This document shows, piece by piece, positions 14,201 to 22,782 of a stretch of 64,000 nt of DNA. The notes under the pieces were generated by a model, which did no database searches, was not told the DNA's origin, and saw nothing but the letters and a program-made list of their open reading frames with translations. Position numbers and translations under genes: made by a program. Numbering within the stretch: position 1 is the stretch's first letter; each line of letters begins with the position of its first letter. The stretch comes from Strigamia acuminata (Eukaryota; Arthropoda; Chilopoda; Geophilomorpha; Linotaeniidae), in contig OX442319.1 in assembly GCA_949358305.1 (NCBI GenBank), positions 8,246,001 through 8,310,000 of the forward strand, written 5' to 3'.

Positions 14201-17200
14201 GCAACTATTAAACGAAAAATAAAATTAATAATATTGGTTTTTCTTGTCTCATTTGATCTTACGTCAAAAGCGGACGATTTTTTCCGTATGTTGGCAACTT
14301 CGCTGGCTTGGAGTGGCGCCACGAACTGCTTGACCGATTGCGCCACCCGTTTGGTGTTGGCCCATTTTTCGGGCAACTCCTGCAGGAGTTGGTGAATTTC
14401 TTCGGGCATTTCTTCGTTGTAAGTTCTCAATAGTTCGATCATTTGTTTGATGGGTTCGAACATTTTGTCGGTCTCTTCGAGTCGGTCTTTGATTTCCAGG
14501 AGGTCACTCATGGTGTCGACCAGTGCCTCGTAGTCGCCGTCGCGGATCGTTCGGGTGAGGTTGACGCTCTTCTCTTTGACGAATTCGCTCAAATTGTTCA
14601 GACTGATAAATAGAGAGATTGTGGTGAGATGGTAAATTGTTTGGATTTATTTTTGGTCTTCTTTAACTTGTTGACAACGTGGTCGATCAGATGTTGTTTG
14701 AACATGTTGCTCCAACGCTTGACGGTGCTGAGCAGTCCTTGCTTGAATGGACGGAGGTCGAGTCGGAACCAATTTTCAAAAACCTCCGATTCAACAAATG
14801 TTTCTAATTCCACGTATAGACTTTCGTATTTATCAATCTTGTGAAAATTAAAACGAAAAAAATGTTTTTAATAGCTGAGATAAAATGTTATTATTATTTC
14901 CAGTACGTAGTGCCGTAGCAAGAGCGATGTAAAAGTTATCCATCATATCAAAACTCCAAAATACTGCACATTTGAAGTTTAAAACTCCAAAAAACTGCAC
15001 ATTTGAAGTTTAAAACTCCAAAAAACTGCACATTTGAAGTTTAAAACTCCAAAAAACTGCACATTTGAAGTTTAAAACTCCAAAAAACTGCACATTTGAT
15101 GCTCAGAAGCTCAAAACTGCATTTTTACAGCTCAAAACTGCATTTTTAAAGCTCAAAACTGCATTTTTAAAGCTCAAAACTGCAAAAACCTGCACATTTG
15201 AAGTTCAAAACGCCAAAAAACTGCACATTTGACGTTCAAAACTCCAAAAAACTGTACATTTGAAGCTCAGAAACTCAAAACTGCATTTTTCAAGCCCAAA
15301 ACTGCATTTTTCAAGCTCAAAACTGCATTTTTCAAGCTCAAAACTGCATTTTTCAAGCTCAAAACTGCATTTTTCAAGCCCAAAACTGCATTTTTCAAGC
15401 TCAAAACTGCATTTTTCAAGCTCAAAACTGCATTTTTCAAGCTCAAAACTGCATTATTCAAGCTCAGAATCTCTAAACTGCATTTTGGCAGCTCAAAACT
15501 GTAATTTGGAAGCTCAAAACTGCATTTTGGAAGCTCAAAACTGCATTTTGGAAGCTCAAAACTGCATTTTGAAAGCTCAAAACTGCATTTTGGAAGCTCA
15601 AAACTGCATTTTGGAAGCTCAAAACTGCATTTTGGAAGCTCAAAACTGCATTTTGGAAGCCCAAAACTGCATTTTGGAAGCCCAAAACTGCATTTTGGAA
15701 GCCCAAAACTGCATTTTGGAAGCCCAAAACTGCATTTTGGAAGCCCAAAACTGCATTTTGGAAGTCCAAAACTGCATTTCTCAAGCCCAAAACTGCTCTT
15801 TTGCATTGTTGTGCCTGCATTCAATTAAAATAAAAAATCCTCCCGACATTCATTAAACCTAAAATCCCTAAACTAAAATTCCCCTCCAAGAACCAAACTT
15901 CTTGCTACAACTCTTGACTGCTTCCTACTTGTTCACGAAATTGAGGCAAAGTCGGTGCAGCAGGCACCAGATCTTCCTCTTCAATTTCCACGCCAGGGTC
16001 TCCCCCCGAAATCTCAACATTTCCACCGGGCACACAACCATACATAAGGAAATGCTGCAAATACGCCTGACGATTATCCGTCCACAAATACATATACGTC
16101 TCCCAATTCGAGCTGAACTCCCACACCGACTGCATCACACCGCGCACGCGCTCAATAAGCATCGTGTGCGAATCCGCCAATCGCTCCTCCTCGTCCATAT
16201 CCGCCAGGTAATGAGGACTCTCCTTTCGTGTCGAAATCCGCGACACGAGCGTCGATTGCTTGAACATTTCATCAACAAGATCTTCCACGACGGCTTCGAG
16301 GGAATTCGGACCTTCTTTCATCCCCGGCGTGAACACCACGGTTGGCGGAACCAGGTCCAGGCGCGCCTCCATGAAGGGATAAGACACCGAGCGCGATTCG
16401 GTGTTTTCCAGGAATAAGTCCAGACTGAATTGGACGCAAGTGACGAAGCCGGTGGTTATCAAGTAATCGATGTAGTCTTCGTAGTTGAGCCATTTGTCGG
16501 AGGAGGATTCTGCTTGGAACAATTTCAGGTTTTCGTCCATTAATTCGTGGATTTTGGCGTCGGCTGCTCGGATTTCTTCGTATCTTTTGTTCACTCGTTC
16601 CGTTTGCTGGTCGTCGAGGGTCAGTAATGTTTCCTTCTTCTCGTCGCGTCGGCTGTGGAGGGTCGTTCGGCTCCAAGAGTCGATTAGATTTGTGATTTGT
16701 TCAAAGTTGTCTTTGGCTTTTCGCACGCGGTTTTCCAAGCTTCCGACTGAGTCGCCCGTGTTCTCCACGTATTCTTTTATGTCTGAGGATTTAAAGAGAA
16801 GGAAATTGGAAAAATTAGTTCGGTTTTTACACCAAAAATTGGGTTTTTACACTAGAAATTCGGTTTTTACACCAAAAATTGGGTTTTTACACTAGAAATT
16901 CGGTTTTTACACCAAAAATTCGGTTTTTACACCGAAAATTGGGTTTTTACACAAAAATTCGGTTTTTACACCAAAAATTCGGTTTTTACACCAAAAAGTT
17001 GGTTTTTACACCAAAAATTCGGTTTTTACACCGAAAATTCGGTTTTTACACCAAAAATTCGGTTTTTACACCAAAAATTCGGTTGTTACACCAAAAATTC
17101 GGTTGTTACACCAATAATTCGGTTTTTACACCAATAATTCGGTTTTTACACCAAAAATTCGGTTTTTACACCAAAAATTCGGTTTTTACACCAAAAATTC

Positions 17201-20200
17201 GGTTTTTACCCCAAAAATTCGGGTTTTACACCAAAAATTCGGTTTTTACACCAAAAATTCGGTTTTTACACCAAAAATTCGATTTTTACACCAAAAAAAT
17301 CAATTTTTACACCAAAAAAATCCAATTTTTCACCAAAACATCCAATTTTTCACCAAAAACATCCAATTTTTGTGTGTAATACTAAAAAACTGAACCAAAA
17401 TGGCCATCTCTATGTATGTTTTCTGGATGCGCCACTGGTCTACATAAATATCCCACAATTTCATGCATCACCTTCATTGTTCCATTTCATTTCGACAAGT
17501 CCGACTTCCAGTTTCTCTTCAATTCCACTTAGTTCTTCAGATATGAGCGCTATTTCTGACGGTAGACACTCATCGATGATGGTGTTGTAACCCGATGCCA
17601 GCATCTCCAAACTGTAAACGTACGTTAGGAAAAACTCGCGCTGAGCGAACAGTTTCTCGGCATTTGCCGGCATGTTCGAATAGCCGAAAAAATTTAGATA
17701 TTTCACTTCTCTTAGCACCGCGACCAACTAAAATAACAAAAGCACATTAAAAAAACCCAAACAAACAATCGGACATCATCTTCCCTTACTTTTGGGTCAA
17801 AATTGACCGCTAAATGCTGGTTTTGTCGCAGCAAAACCGGTTGGTCCATGTTCATGTGACAAATATCATCCACAGAATCCGCCCACTTTTTGTACGTGTT
17901 GGATTCATATCTGCAGAAAAATCCACATTTGATAAAATAATTTTTATTTATTTTATTAATATCTTTACTTGTCCAGTTGATTCTTCGTCAATTCGAATTT
18001 CTTTTGCACGAGTCGCGCTTCTTCCGACTTGGTAACCCTTCAAACCACAAACAATTCATTAAATAATCGACCCGGAATTAATCCACTTCAACTCACGGGT
18101 GATCCATGGCTCGAAACGACAACATGGGCGTCACAATCCTCTGTCTGAGTTCCTGGGCCCACTTGATGGACCCAGCGACAGGCGGCATGTTCATATGCAC
18201 GGGCAATTCGGCGCCTTCGTCCACTAATTTCATTCTGCGGTTGAAAATCTTCTTCACATCGTCGATTTCCTTTTCCAACATCGTCACGATTATTGGAAAA
18301 CATTTAGCGAAGTCCACTTTGATGGCCGGGCGGTCTATCAGACCGCCCAACATGTCAAACATCTACGTAATAAATCAATTAACAAATTTAAAAAATAAAT
18401 AAATAAATAAAATAAAATAAATAAATAAATAAAATAAAATAAATAAATAAATAAAATAAAATAAATAGATAAAATAAAATAAATAGAGAAATAAAATAAA
18501 ATAAATAAATAAATAAAATAAAATAAATAAATAAATAAATAAAACAAAATAAATAAATAAATAAAATACTTTGAAAATAGCTTCAAGACCAGAACAGTCA
18601 TGAAATGCTTGAAGAACAATAGCCGTTAACCGAAGATCAAAATCGCGCACGCGGTTCTGAAACTCAGCCACGTCGGCGCTGAATTCCTTTTCGTCCAGAT
18701 CGAGCGAGTCGTAGCTCTTGTTCGCAAAAACGTTGTAGATCTCCATGAATTCCGTGTAAATATCGGCCACCATCGTACTCAGCACTCTGCCTTTGATTCC
18801 ACCCAACTCGACTCTCTCCAGCTTAACAAACTCTATGGCAACTTCGAACATTTCCTACAAAAACCAAAATCAAAACAAATAAACAACAAACATTTACATT
18901 CATTTCTCGTCGAATCTCACTCGTATCACTTCCAGTCTTTCGATAAAACCGTCCAACTTGTTGAAAATCAACTGCGACGAGAATTCCCACAGTTTCGGCG
19001 GCCGGTCGACGAAAAATTTCGGAATCATATTCCGCAAGTCGTCGTACACTCCCTTGAAAGCAAGCAGCACCGTCAGACTTTTATCCAGCTTGTCCATACT
19101 GTCTGGAATTTCGGCCTGGAACAACGACCCTGGATCGATGTACGTCCGTGCCTTTAAAACGAACAAAATCAAATCAAATCAAATTAAATTATTTCTTATT
19201 TTACACTCTCGATGATCATGTTGCAGAATTCTTGAAGCAGCACGACAATCCGATTCGGTTTGCTGTAATGTTCCGAATTTGTCCAAATCAAACACACGCA
19301 GTAGAGCATCAGTTTCAGCTTCGGAAGCGCGTCGCAGAACTCCGCGTTGTCCATGAAGTCCACATACTCCTGTAGCGGACGTAAGTGCATGGTAATGTCC
19401 AACGCTTCTTCCCTGGCTGAAATCAGACAGAGTGTGAGTGGCCGGTCGCCTCGTGGCTAGGGGAGGACCACGGGGCGTTCAGACACCATTCACGATTAAG
19501 AAGAACACAGAGAACACACAGTTTGGATTGATTATATCTTTATCGCGGTGCATTGCAGCATAGCCAACAGGTCGCTTCAAGTCCGTTCGAACTTGAGAGC
19601 GATCTCGCCTTTTATTTTTGTGCCTAAAAATGGATTTTTTGTGCATAAAGAAGGTTTTTTATGCTTAAAAATGGATTTTTTGTGCCTTAAAATGGTTTTT
19701 TGTGCCTAAAAATGGATTTTTTTGTGCATAAAGATGGTTTTTTGTGCCTAAAAATGGATTTCTTGTGCCTAAAAATGGATTTTTGTGCTTAAAAATGGAT
19801 TTGTGTGCTTAAAAATGGATTTTTGTTCATAAAAATGAATTTTTGTGCTTAAAAATGGATTTTTTTGTGCTTAAAAATGGATTTTTTGTGCCTAAAAATG
19901 GATTTTTTTCCCTTAATCGCTGCTAAGGATCATCGTAATAATATTGCCACTGCCAAATACACCTACCAGAAGCCACGGTACTGGACAATTTCACCCAAGC
20001 AGGGTAATAACTGCTGTTTGCAGTTTTCATTAAGAGTGCCATGCTTTGCATTACGGGATCTTCAAACTTGAAGAATAAAAAAGAAAAAATTAATTTTTAA
20101 TTAATTTTAAATTTATGTTTGTACTTGGTCCCGTATAGCATCCAAGTTCTCGTAACGTTCTTTCCAGAACGTCATTTCCAGGCGTGGTCCGGGGTTCTTT

Positions 20201-21514
20201 TGATTTAGCATCTCCTTGGCCGAATCCTTCTGTAGTAATTCGGCGACTTGGTGCACCCATCTGATGATGGTGCCCTCGATCGCGTGGAGAAGTTCCGTGT
20301 CCTCCACTTCGCCCCTGTGTGGAGAGTTTATGGATTGGAGGAATCGTTTAATTAGCAATGTGAGTACTTTTCTCTGGCGAGTTTGTCGGCTCCTTGGATG
20401 CGGTCGATTCCGGCTGGCAACGACAAAATTGTTTTCCCTTTCATTTCACCGTAAACCTGCACAATCGTGCTTTGCATGTCGTGCACGTGGCTCATGATGT
20501 CGTTTGCGACTACGGACGTCCATTTTGCTACGTTTTCTTCGTTGGCCAACAATGGCGTAAACACCTGGAAATTTTAAAGTTTTGAATGAAAAATCTCTTT
20601 TTACGTGAAAAAAATCACTTTTTAGGTGAAAAAAATCACTTTTTAGGTGAAAAAATCTCGTTTTACGTGAAAAAAATCACTTTTTACGTGAAAAAAATCA
20701 CATTTTACGTGAAAAAAATGACTTTTTACGTGAAAAAATCCCTTTTTACGTGAAAAAATCACTTTTTACGTGAAAAAAACACTTTTTACGTGAAAAAATC
20801 ACTTTTAACGTGAAATAATCACTTTTTACGTGAAAAAAATCACTTTTTAGATAAAAAAAATCCATTTTTAGACACAAAAAATCCATTTTTAGACACAAAA
20901 AATCCATTTTTAGGCACGAAAATCAAATTTTGGGCGCAAAAATCAAATTTTGGGCGCAAAAATCAATTTTTAGACACAAAAAAATCCATTTTTAGGCACG
21001 AAAAATCCATTTTTGGGCGCAAAAATCAATTTTTAGACACAAAAAAATCCATTTTTAGGCACGAAAAATCCATTTTTGGGCGCAAAAATCAATTTTTTGG
21101 CCCAGAAATAAGTTTTTTGGCGCATAATTAAGTTTTTAGATATAATTAAACGGGTTAAATATTTCTCACCTGTTCGATTACTTTTGTCAGATGATCGAGT
21201 GGAGAAGTGGCTATATCTCCGACCAACAAGCAATTGCGGAAATTTTCCTTCGGAACACGTTTTTGTTCCCGTTTCATGAAATACATCGCTCTTCCCTTCA
21301 TCGTAGATGGGAAATTTTGCTGCACCGCCAAGTTGCCAGGACCCGTGAGCACGACAATAAGTCTTGTCGTCTCTTTTTGGTCCAGAAAATCGTTGATGAG
21401 CGTCTTCACCTCCTCCGTCGCGATTGCCTTGTTCCATTTGTCAGCTTTCACCTTGAGAACTTTAAAAACCCAATCGGCAATAAAACCGATACGCGGATCG
21501 GGTCCTTCGCTCAT
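58..21514 (-). CDS. DNAH17-like: Axonemal dynein heavy chain, outer-arm beta type (C-terminus off the window)
   Basis: This is the microtubule motor subunit of the outer dynein arm of cilia and flagella; in an insect the likely sites are sperm tails and chordotonal neurons. I joined 32 exons by GT-AG sites and frame; they sum to 10185 nt (3395 codons) with no internal stop. Visible in order are an N-terminal tail, linker, AAA1 P-loop GPAGTGKT (about residues 1851-1858), AAA1 Walker B CFDE (1901-1904), AAA2 GNPGTGKS (2132-2139), AAA3 GPSGSGKT (2459-2466), AAA4 GVGGSGKQ (2806-2813), the coiled-coil stalk, and the start of AAA5. Beta-type chains (DNAH9/11/17) are about 4460 residues, so roughly 1050 residues lie beyond position 1. 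The start ATG at 21514 opens a DNAH9/11/17-like N-terminus with phase-compatible splicing. Subtype is inferred from the N-terminus and P-loop spacing; the dynein heavy chain assignment itself is secure. Confidence 0.95.
540..1105. repeat. Minisatellite in dynein intron 31
   Basis: Tandem units alternate the block gtgcataaaaatgcattttt with blocks such as gcatcaacaatgtgtattta. Unit length varies, about 32-40 bp as a compound and about 20 bp per half. Small reading frames on either strand through it are repeat artefacts. The same core reappears in dynein intron 25 (6075-6585). Confidence 0.9.
2308..2520. repeat. Short direct repeats in dynein intron 29
   Basis: Three perfect tandem copies of a 22-bp unit beginning aaatctcgaagattccacta are followed by shorter degenerate copies built on tctggaa and gatctcgtgagattttgcga. 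This array lacks the A-run/T-run design seen in most other arrays of the window. Confidence 0.85.
3308..4204 (+). CDS. Retroelement-like ORF with retropepsin motif, nested antisense in a dynein intron
   Basis: An intact 298-codon ORF lies inside dynein intron 27 on the opposite strand. The N-terminal half is basic and helical with no family I can name; it could be a gag remnant. The C-terminal half has the layout of a retroviral-type aspartic protease: a DSG active-site triplet in [10 protein letters not shown] (about residues 179-188), a flap-like segment [17 protein letters not shown], and the closing FVLGTKII. No reverse transcriptase or integrase follows, so it is a fragment or a domesticated gene, not a full element. 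A possible poly(A) signal AATAAA lies at about 4264. Integrity with no partner domains slightly favours domestication; a recent fragment is the alternative. Confidence 0.65.
   Translation: MAGNTKFIYNNERADSLGKYLCRCEDYGMWVARIRQRVQEFDETASVYMWSKFALISRTKGTFIISKKDAIQVAIDGLRNEKLRFTLQSCGYERKMEVLHHVRYLERSCESYQLDTKRIQEEDKQYHSVADVENSIRCRRARRTTSKRSVWNLKSKIAELELYSVDLFCDNAQRFVETFFDSGVNVSMIRLDCINDKSKIRPNLDGETLLLASGRIMPVGFVDISFWIDEKQFMDYDVAVVRDSSHDFVLGTKIIARENLEWTFRKTSGLVIRQITNLNRAEVQNYPTDIEAYLKEIP
4310..4841. mobile_element. Inverted-repeat (MITE-like) element, cagggtg family, copy 1
   Basis: The left end reads cagggtggaagaaaagtctg after a TA; the right end, on the other strand, reads caaagggtgga next to a TA. 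Internal segments are also inverted against each other: ttttttggtgacccaaaatt near 4411 faces ttttttggtgatccaaaatt read in reverse from about 4830. The interior shares aaatttccaatt...ttgtagagca with the copy at 13531-13908. The right end stops one base before the acgtac that forms the exon 27 splice donor. TA flanks fit Tc1/mariner-type insertion, which is inferred. Confidence 0.7.
4705..4796. repeat. Strong hairpin inside the element
   Basis: Two 31-base arms (4705-4735 and 4766-4796) are complementary at 29 of 31 positions by eye. Each arm starts caccgttgca, and a 30-base loop separates them. In the dynein pre-mRNA this would fold as a long stem close to the exon 27 donor. Confidence 0.85.
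5075..7518 (-). other. Dynein exons 25-26: AAA3
   Basis: Exon 25 (6753-7518) ends with the Walker B-type segment [10 protein letters not shown] after the GPSGSGKT P-loop. Exon 26 (5075-5841) continues with the RHFCVF and NLRD motifs typical of this module in axonemal dyneins. The intron 5842-6752 contains a minisatellite of the gtgcataaaaatgcattttt type. The following intron (5012-5074) is only 63 bp and is almost pure poly-A on the plus strand. Confidence 0.9.
6075..6585. repeat. Minisatellite in dynein intron 25
   Basis: Units are built on gcataaaaatgcatttttgc plus atctacaatgt or accatcatgt. It is close kin to the array at 540-1105, with the same palindromic core aaaaatgcattttt. A segment near 6100-6240 is itself duplicated. 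Confidence 0.9.
7579..9240 (-). other. Dynein exons 22-24: AAA2
   Basis: Exons are 8603-9240, 7789-7916 and 7579-7727. Exon 22 carries the GNPGTGKS P-loop. Exon 23 carries the conserved [20 protein letters not shown] segment with the Walker B aspartates. Exon 24 carries the sensor-like NERIAL and VSRAG motifs. All three join in frame. The intron 7917-8602 is filled by an A/T-run minisatellite. Confidence 0.9.
8085..8590. repeat. Minisatellite in dynein intron 22
   Basis: About 24 units of 19-21 bp follow the type accggaaaattcattttttt, with a minority of type cacacaaaaatacatttttt. The array runs to within about 15 bp of the exon 22 donor (exon left edge at 8603). Confidence 0.9.
9309..11594 (-). 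other. Dynein exons 20-21: AAA1, the main ATPase site
   Basis: Exon 20 is 10758-11594 and exon 21 is 9309-9571. Exon 20 ends a few residues after the GPAGTGKT P-loop, at ...SEQMDYK. Exon 21 resumes with [20 protein letters not shown], carrying the Walker B acidic pair. AAA1 is the site whose ATP hydrolysis drives the power stroke. The intron between them (9572-10757) is almost entirely a 21-bp tandem array. Confidence 0.9.
9765..10620. repeat. 21-bp minisatellite with higher-order duplication, dynein intron 20
   Basis: About 35 units are based on gaagctgaaaactgcacttt or the variant with gcattttt. A block beginning gaacattttttaagcagaaa occurs at 9861 and again exactly 320 bp later at 10181, so the array grew by duplication of a multi-unit block as well as single units. 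The last five units (10510-10620) switch to a gtgcagttttcaagctgaaa phase. Confidence 0.92.
12032..12578. mobile_element. MITE-like element with ~60-bp inverted termini, dynein intron 18
   Basis: The left terminus starts gagagtttgcggttgccaat and the right terminus, on the reverse strand, gtgagtttacggttgccaat. They stay matched for about 60 bases with about three mismatches. Each arm is itself a small palindrome (ttataattatgag / ctcataattataa). TA dinucleotides flank both ends. The ~400-bp interior is unique in the window and has no convincing ORF. Confidence 0.8.
13531..13908. mobile_element. Inverted-repeat element, cagggtg family, copy 2, dynein intron 16
   Basis: The left end is cagggtgtcctaaaagtctg and the right end is gaaacaccctg, each flanked by TA. 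Interior segments (aaaccgtttaagata, aaatttccaattacaaagtt, ttgtagagcac) match the copy at 4310-4841 in the same order. It is 378 bp and non-coding, probably mobilised by a transposase elsewhere. Confidence 0.75.
14950..15800. repeat. Minisatellite in dynein intron 12
   Basis: Three sub-arrays occur in order: units of caaaaaactgcacatttgaa, then of aagctcaaaactgcattttt (20-21 bp), then of aagctcaaaactgcattttg changing to aagcccaaaactgcattttg. This unit (gctcaaaactgcatttt) closely resembles that of intron 20 (gctgaaaactgcatttt). Confidence 0.92.
16815..17370. repeat. 20-bp minisatellite in dynein intron 11
   Basis: About 27 units of ttcggtttttacaccaaaaa are very uniform at 20 bp, decaying at the 3' side into atttttcaccaaaacatcca. 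The T-run and A-run centres are 10 bases apart. Confidence 0.93.
18392..18567. repeat. AAATAAAT-type array filling dynein intron 7
   Basis: A run of aaataaataaataaaataaa covers almost the whole 207-bp intron 18363-18569. Only the donor and a short acceptor tract remain outside the array. Confidence 0.92.
19620..19910. repeat. 20-bp minisatellite in dynein intron 4
   Basis: About 14 units of the type gtgcctaaaaatggattttt, some with gtgcataaag or gtgcttaaaa. The same unit in reverse complement makes up the second half of the array in intron 1 (20870-21080). Confidence 0.92.
20585..21120. repeat. Two-part minisatellite in dynein intron 1
   Basis: The first part (20585-20855) is units of cactttttacgtgaaaaaaa, 20-21 bp. 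The second part (20865-21110) is units of aatccatttttaggcacgaa and atcaatttttagacacaaaa. Its aatccatttttaggcac is the reverse complement of gtgcctaaaaatggatt in intron 4. Confidence 0.92.
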
Positions 21515-22731
21515 TTTTTATCAAGTTTTAAACAAAAATCACATTCAACTGTTTGTATCCAGAGAAGACACATTCCCGAATAGAAACTCCATTTGTTTAC
21601 ATGAGTTGCTAGGCGACGAACATAAAGAAATAGGCCTACATCAAATTGAATCATTTCATTGAATAATTTAAATTTAACACGATACAAAAATTGTTTTGGG
21701 GAAAAATCAACGAAGGAACTTAAAGATTTTAAATTAAATTGATTTATTTTTAATCTTATAAATTTGCAATTGTTTCTTTTTTTACAAAGAGATGGCGCTA
21801 AGGTGCCTAGTGATGGATAAAAGAGCAATTTTTATCACATATTTTGTATTGTAATCACTGTAGAGTGAATTTATTTTAAAATTTTCATGTATTTCATCAG
21901 TTAGATTATAATTTATAATCTAGAAATCAAAAATTTAATTTTTTTTTATTTTTAAAAAAAATTATTTCGAATTTTTATCGTTTTTTTTTTTTTAAAAAAA
22001 AAAATTATTTAGTCATTTTTACATTGAAAAAAACAAAATTCACAAACAAAAACCAACTTTTCTAATAATAATCACCGTAATCTAATCCCCCAAAACGTAA
22101 AAATGAGCAAAAGTAAACAAAAATTGTCACCCACCACACGTAATCTGGCCCGTTTCCTTTTTAGCTCATGCCAAAATTTCCACGATTATATGACGCAAAA
22201 ATTGTAGAACATTCCCAACATTTTTAATCCATCAGTCTAAACCACCCACAACATACCTTAGCCTAATAACCATGACTAATCGCGCCTATTTCCAGCCAGG
22301 TAGCCAAACCGAAGCCAAAAACAATAACTTAAAAACACAACTTTTTAAACACCCAAAAAAAATCAAATTTCACTTCCACAACTCAACAACTCAAACAACC
22401 AACTAAAATAAACCCAAAACAACTTCAAAAAACCCCAAACTTTCCACCACACAAACGCGTTTCGCTCCATTTGACAACCCCACTCATTTCCCTTTTTATC
22501 TGACAGAAAATCGTCTAAATTAAGAAACAAAGTTTGTTTCGAAAGAAAAACTCCGCTTTCGTACTTCCGTTCTTGCTCACGAGAATACGATGGTGGGAGG
22601 GGTAAAGTAGGAGGTGGAAACGCGCTTTGCACACGACCCTGAGCCTATTTAACGCCGCGCATCAGCTTTCCTCGCCACCTTCGCTGTCGTAAAGCATATT
22701 AGCTGTTGCCCGCTCTACCCGCCGCTTTAAC
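21515..22731. other. Intergenic region between dynein (-) and the calponin gene (+)
   Basis: The two genes are divergent. The region near 21890-22020 is almost pure A/T with long homopolymers. From about 22440 the DNA is less AT-rich towards the first calponin promoter. I see no coding exon, tRNA or repeat array. The dynein promoter must lie close to 21515, but I could not pick a TATA or initiator with confidence. Confidence 0.5.
22646..22652 (+). promoter_or_regulatory. TATA-like box of calponin promoter 1
   Basis: TATTTAA lies 86 bases upstream of the first alternative ATG (22732). It is inferred to be a core promoter element because a similar A/T box precedes each of the three alternative first exons. 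Confidence 0.5.
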
Positions 22732-22782
22732 ATGAGTACCCACGGACCACAATACGGCCTTAGTGCCCAAGTCGCCGGAAAG
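22732..22782 (+). other. Calponin alternative first coding exon A
   Basis: It encodes 17 residues and ends AAG before a GTACTG donor in phase 0. A TATA-like box lies upstream. It shares the pattern GP-YGLSA---K with exons B and C. Confidence 0.85.

Larger units (their letters stand above)
11665..21514 (-). other. Dynein exons 1-19: N-terminal tail and linker
   Basis: Exons, in transcript order, are 21170-21514, 20368-20564, 20125-20314, 19967-20066, 19205-19416, 18921-19151, 18570-18854, 18097-18362, 17969-18037, 17790-17910, 17472-17727, 15929-16782, 14668-14837, 14263-14602, 14118-14204, 13931-14059, 13188-13460, 12659-13129 and 11665-11883. They encode about residues 1-1605. This part binds the intermediate and light chains and forms the linker that swings over the AAA ring. 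Each junction has a GT donor and AG acceptor on the minus strand and keeps phase. Short exons such as 17969-18037 (69 nt) were placed only by frame and family likeness, so individual boundaries could be off by a few bases. Confidence 0.85.

Noticed and set aside
16815-17370. CRISPR-like array
   Set aside because: Units are directly adjacent with no unique spacers, and the genome is eukaryotic.
17400-17470. An open minus-strand stretch ([17 protein letters not shown]) next to dynein exon 11
   Set aside because: It looks protein-like, but using it would need a 16-base intron. The join from 17472 to the exon ending at 16782 keeps phase and gives a conserved sequence.
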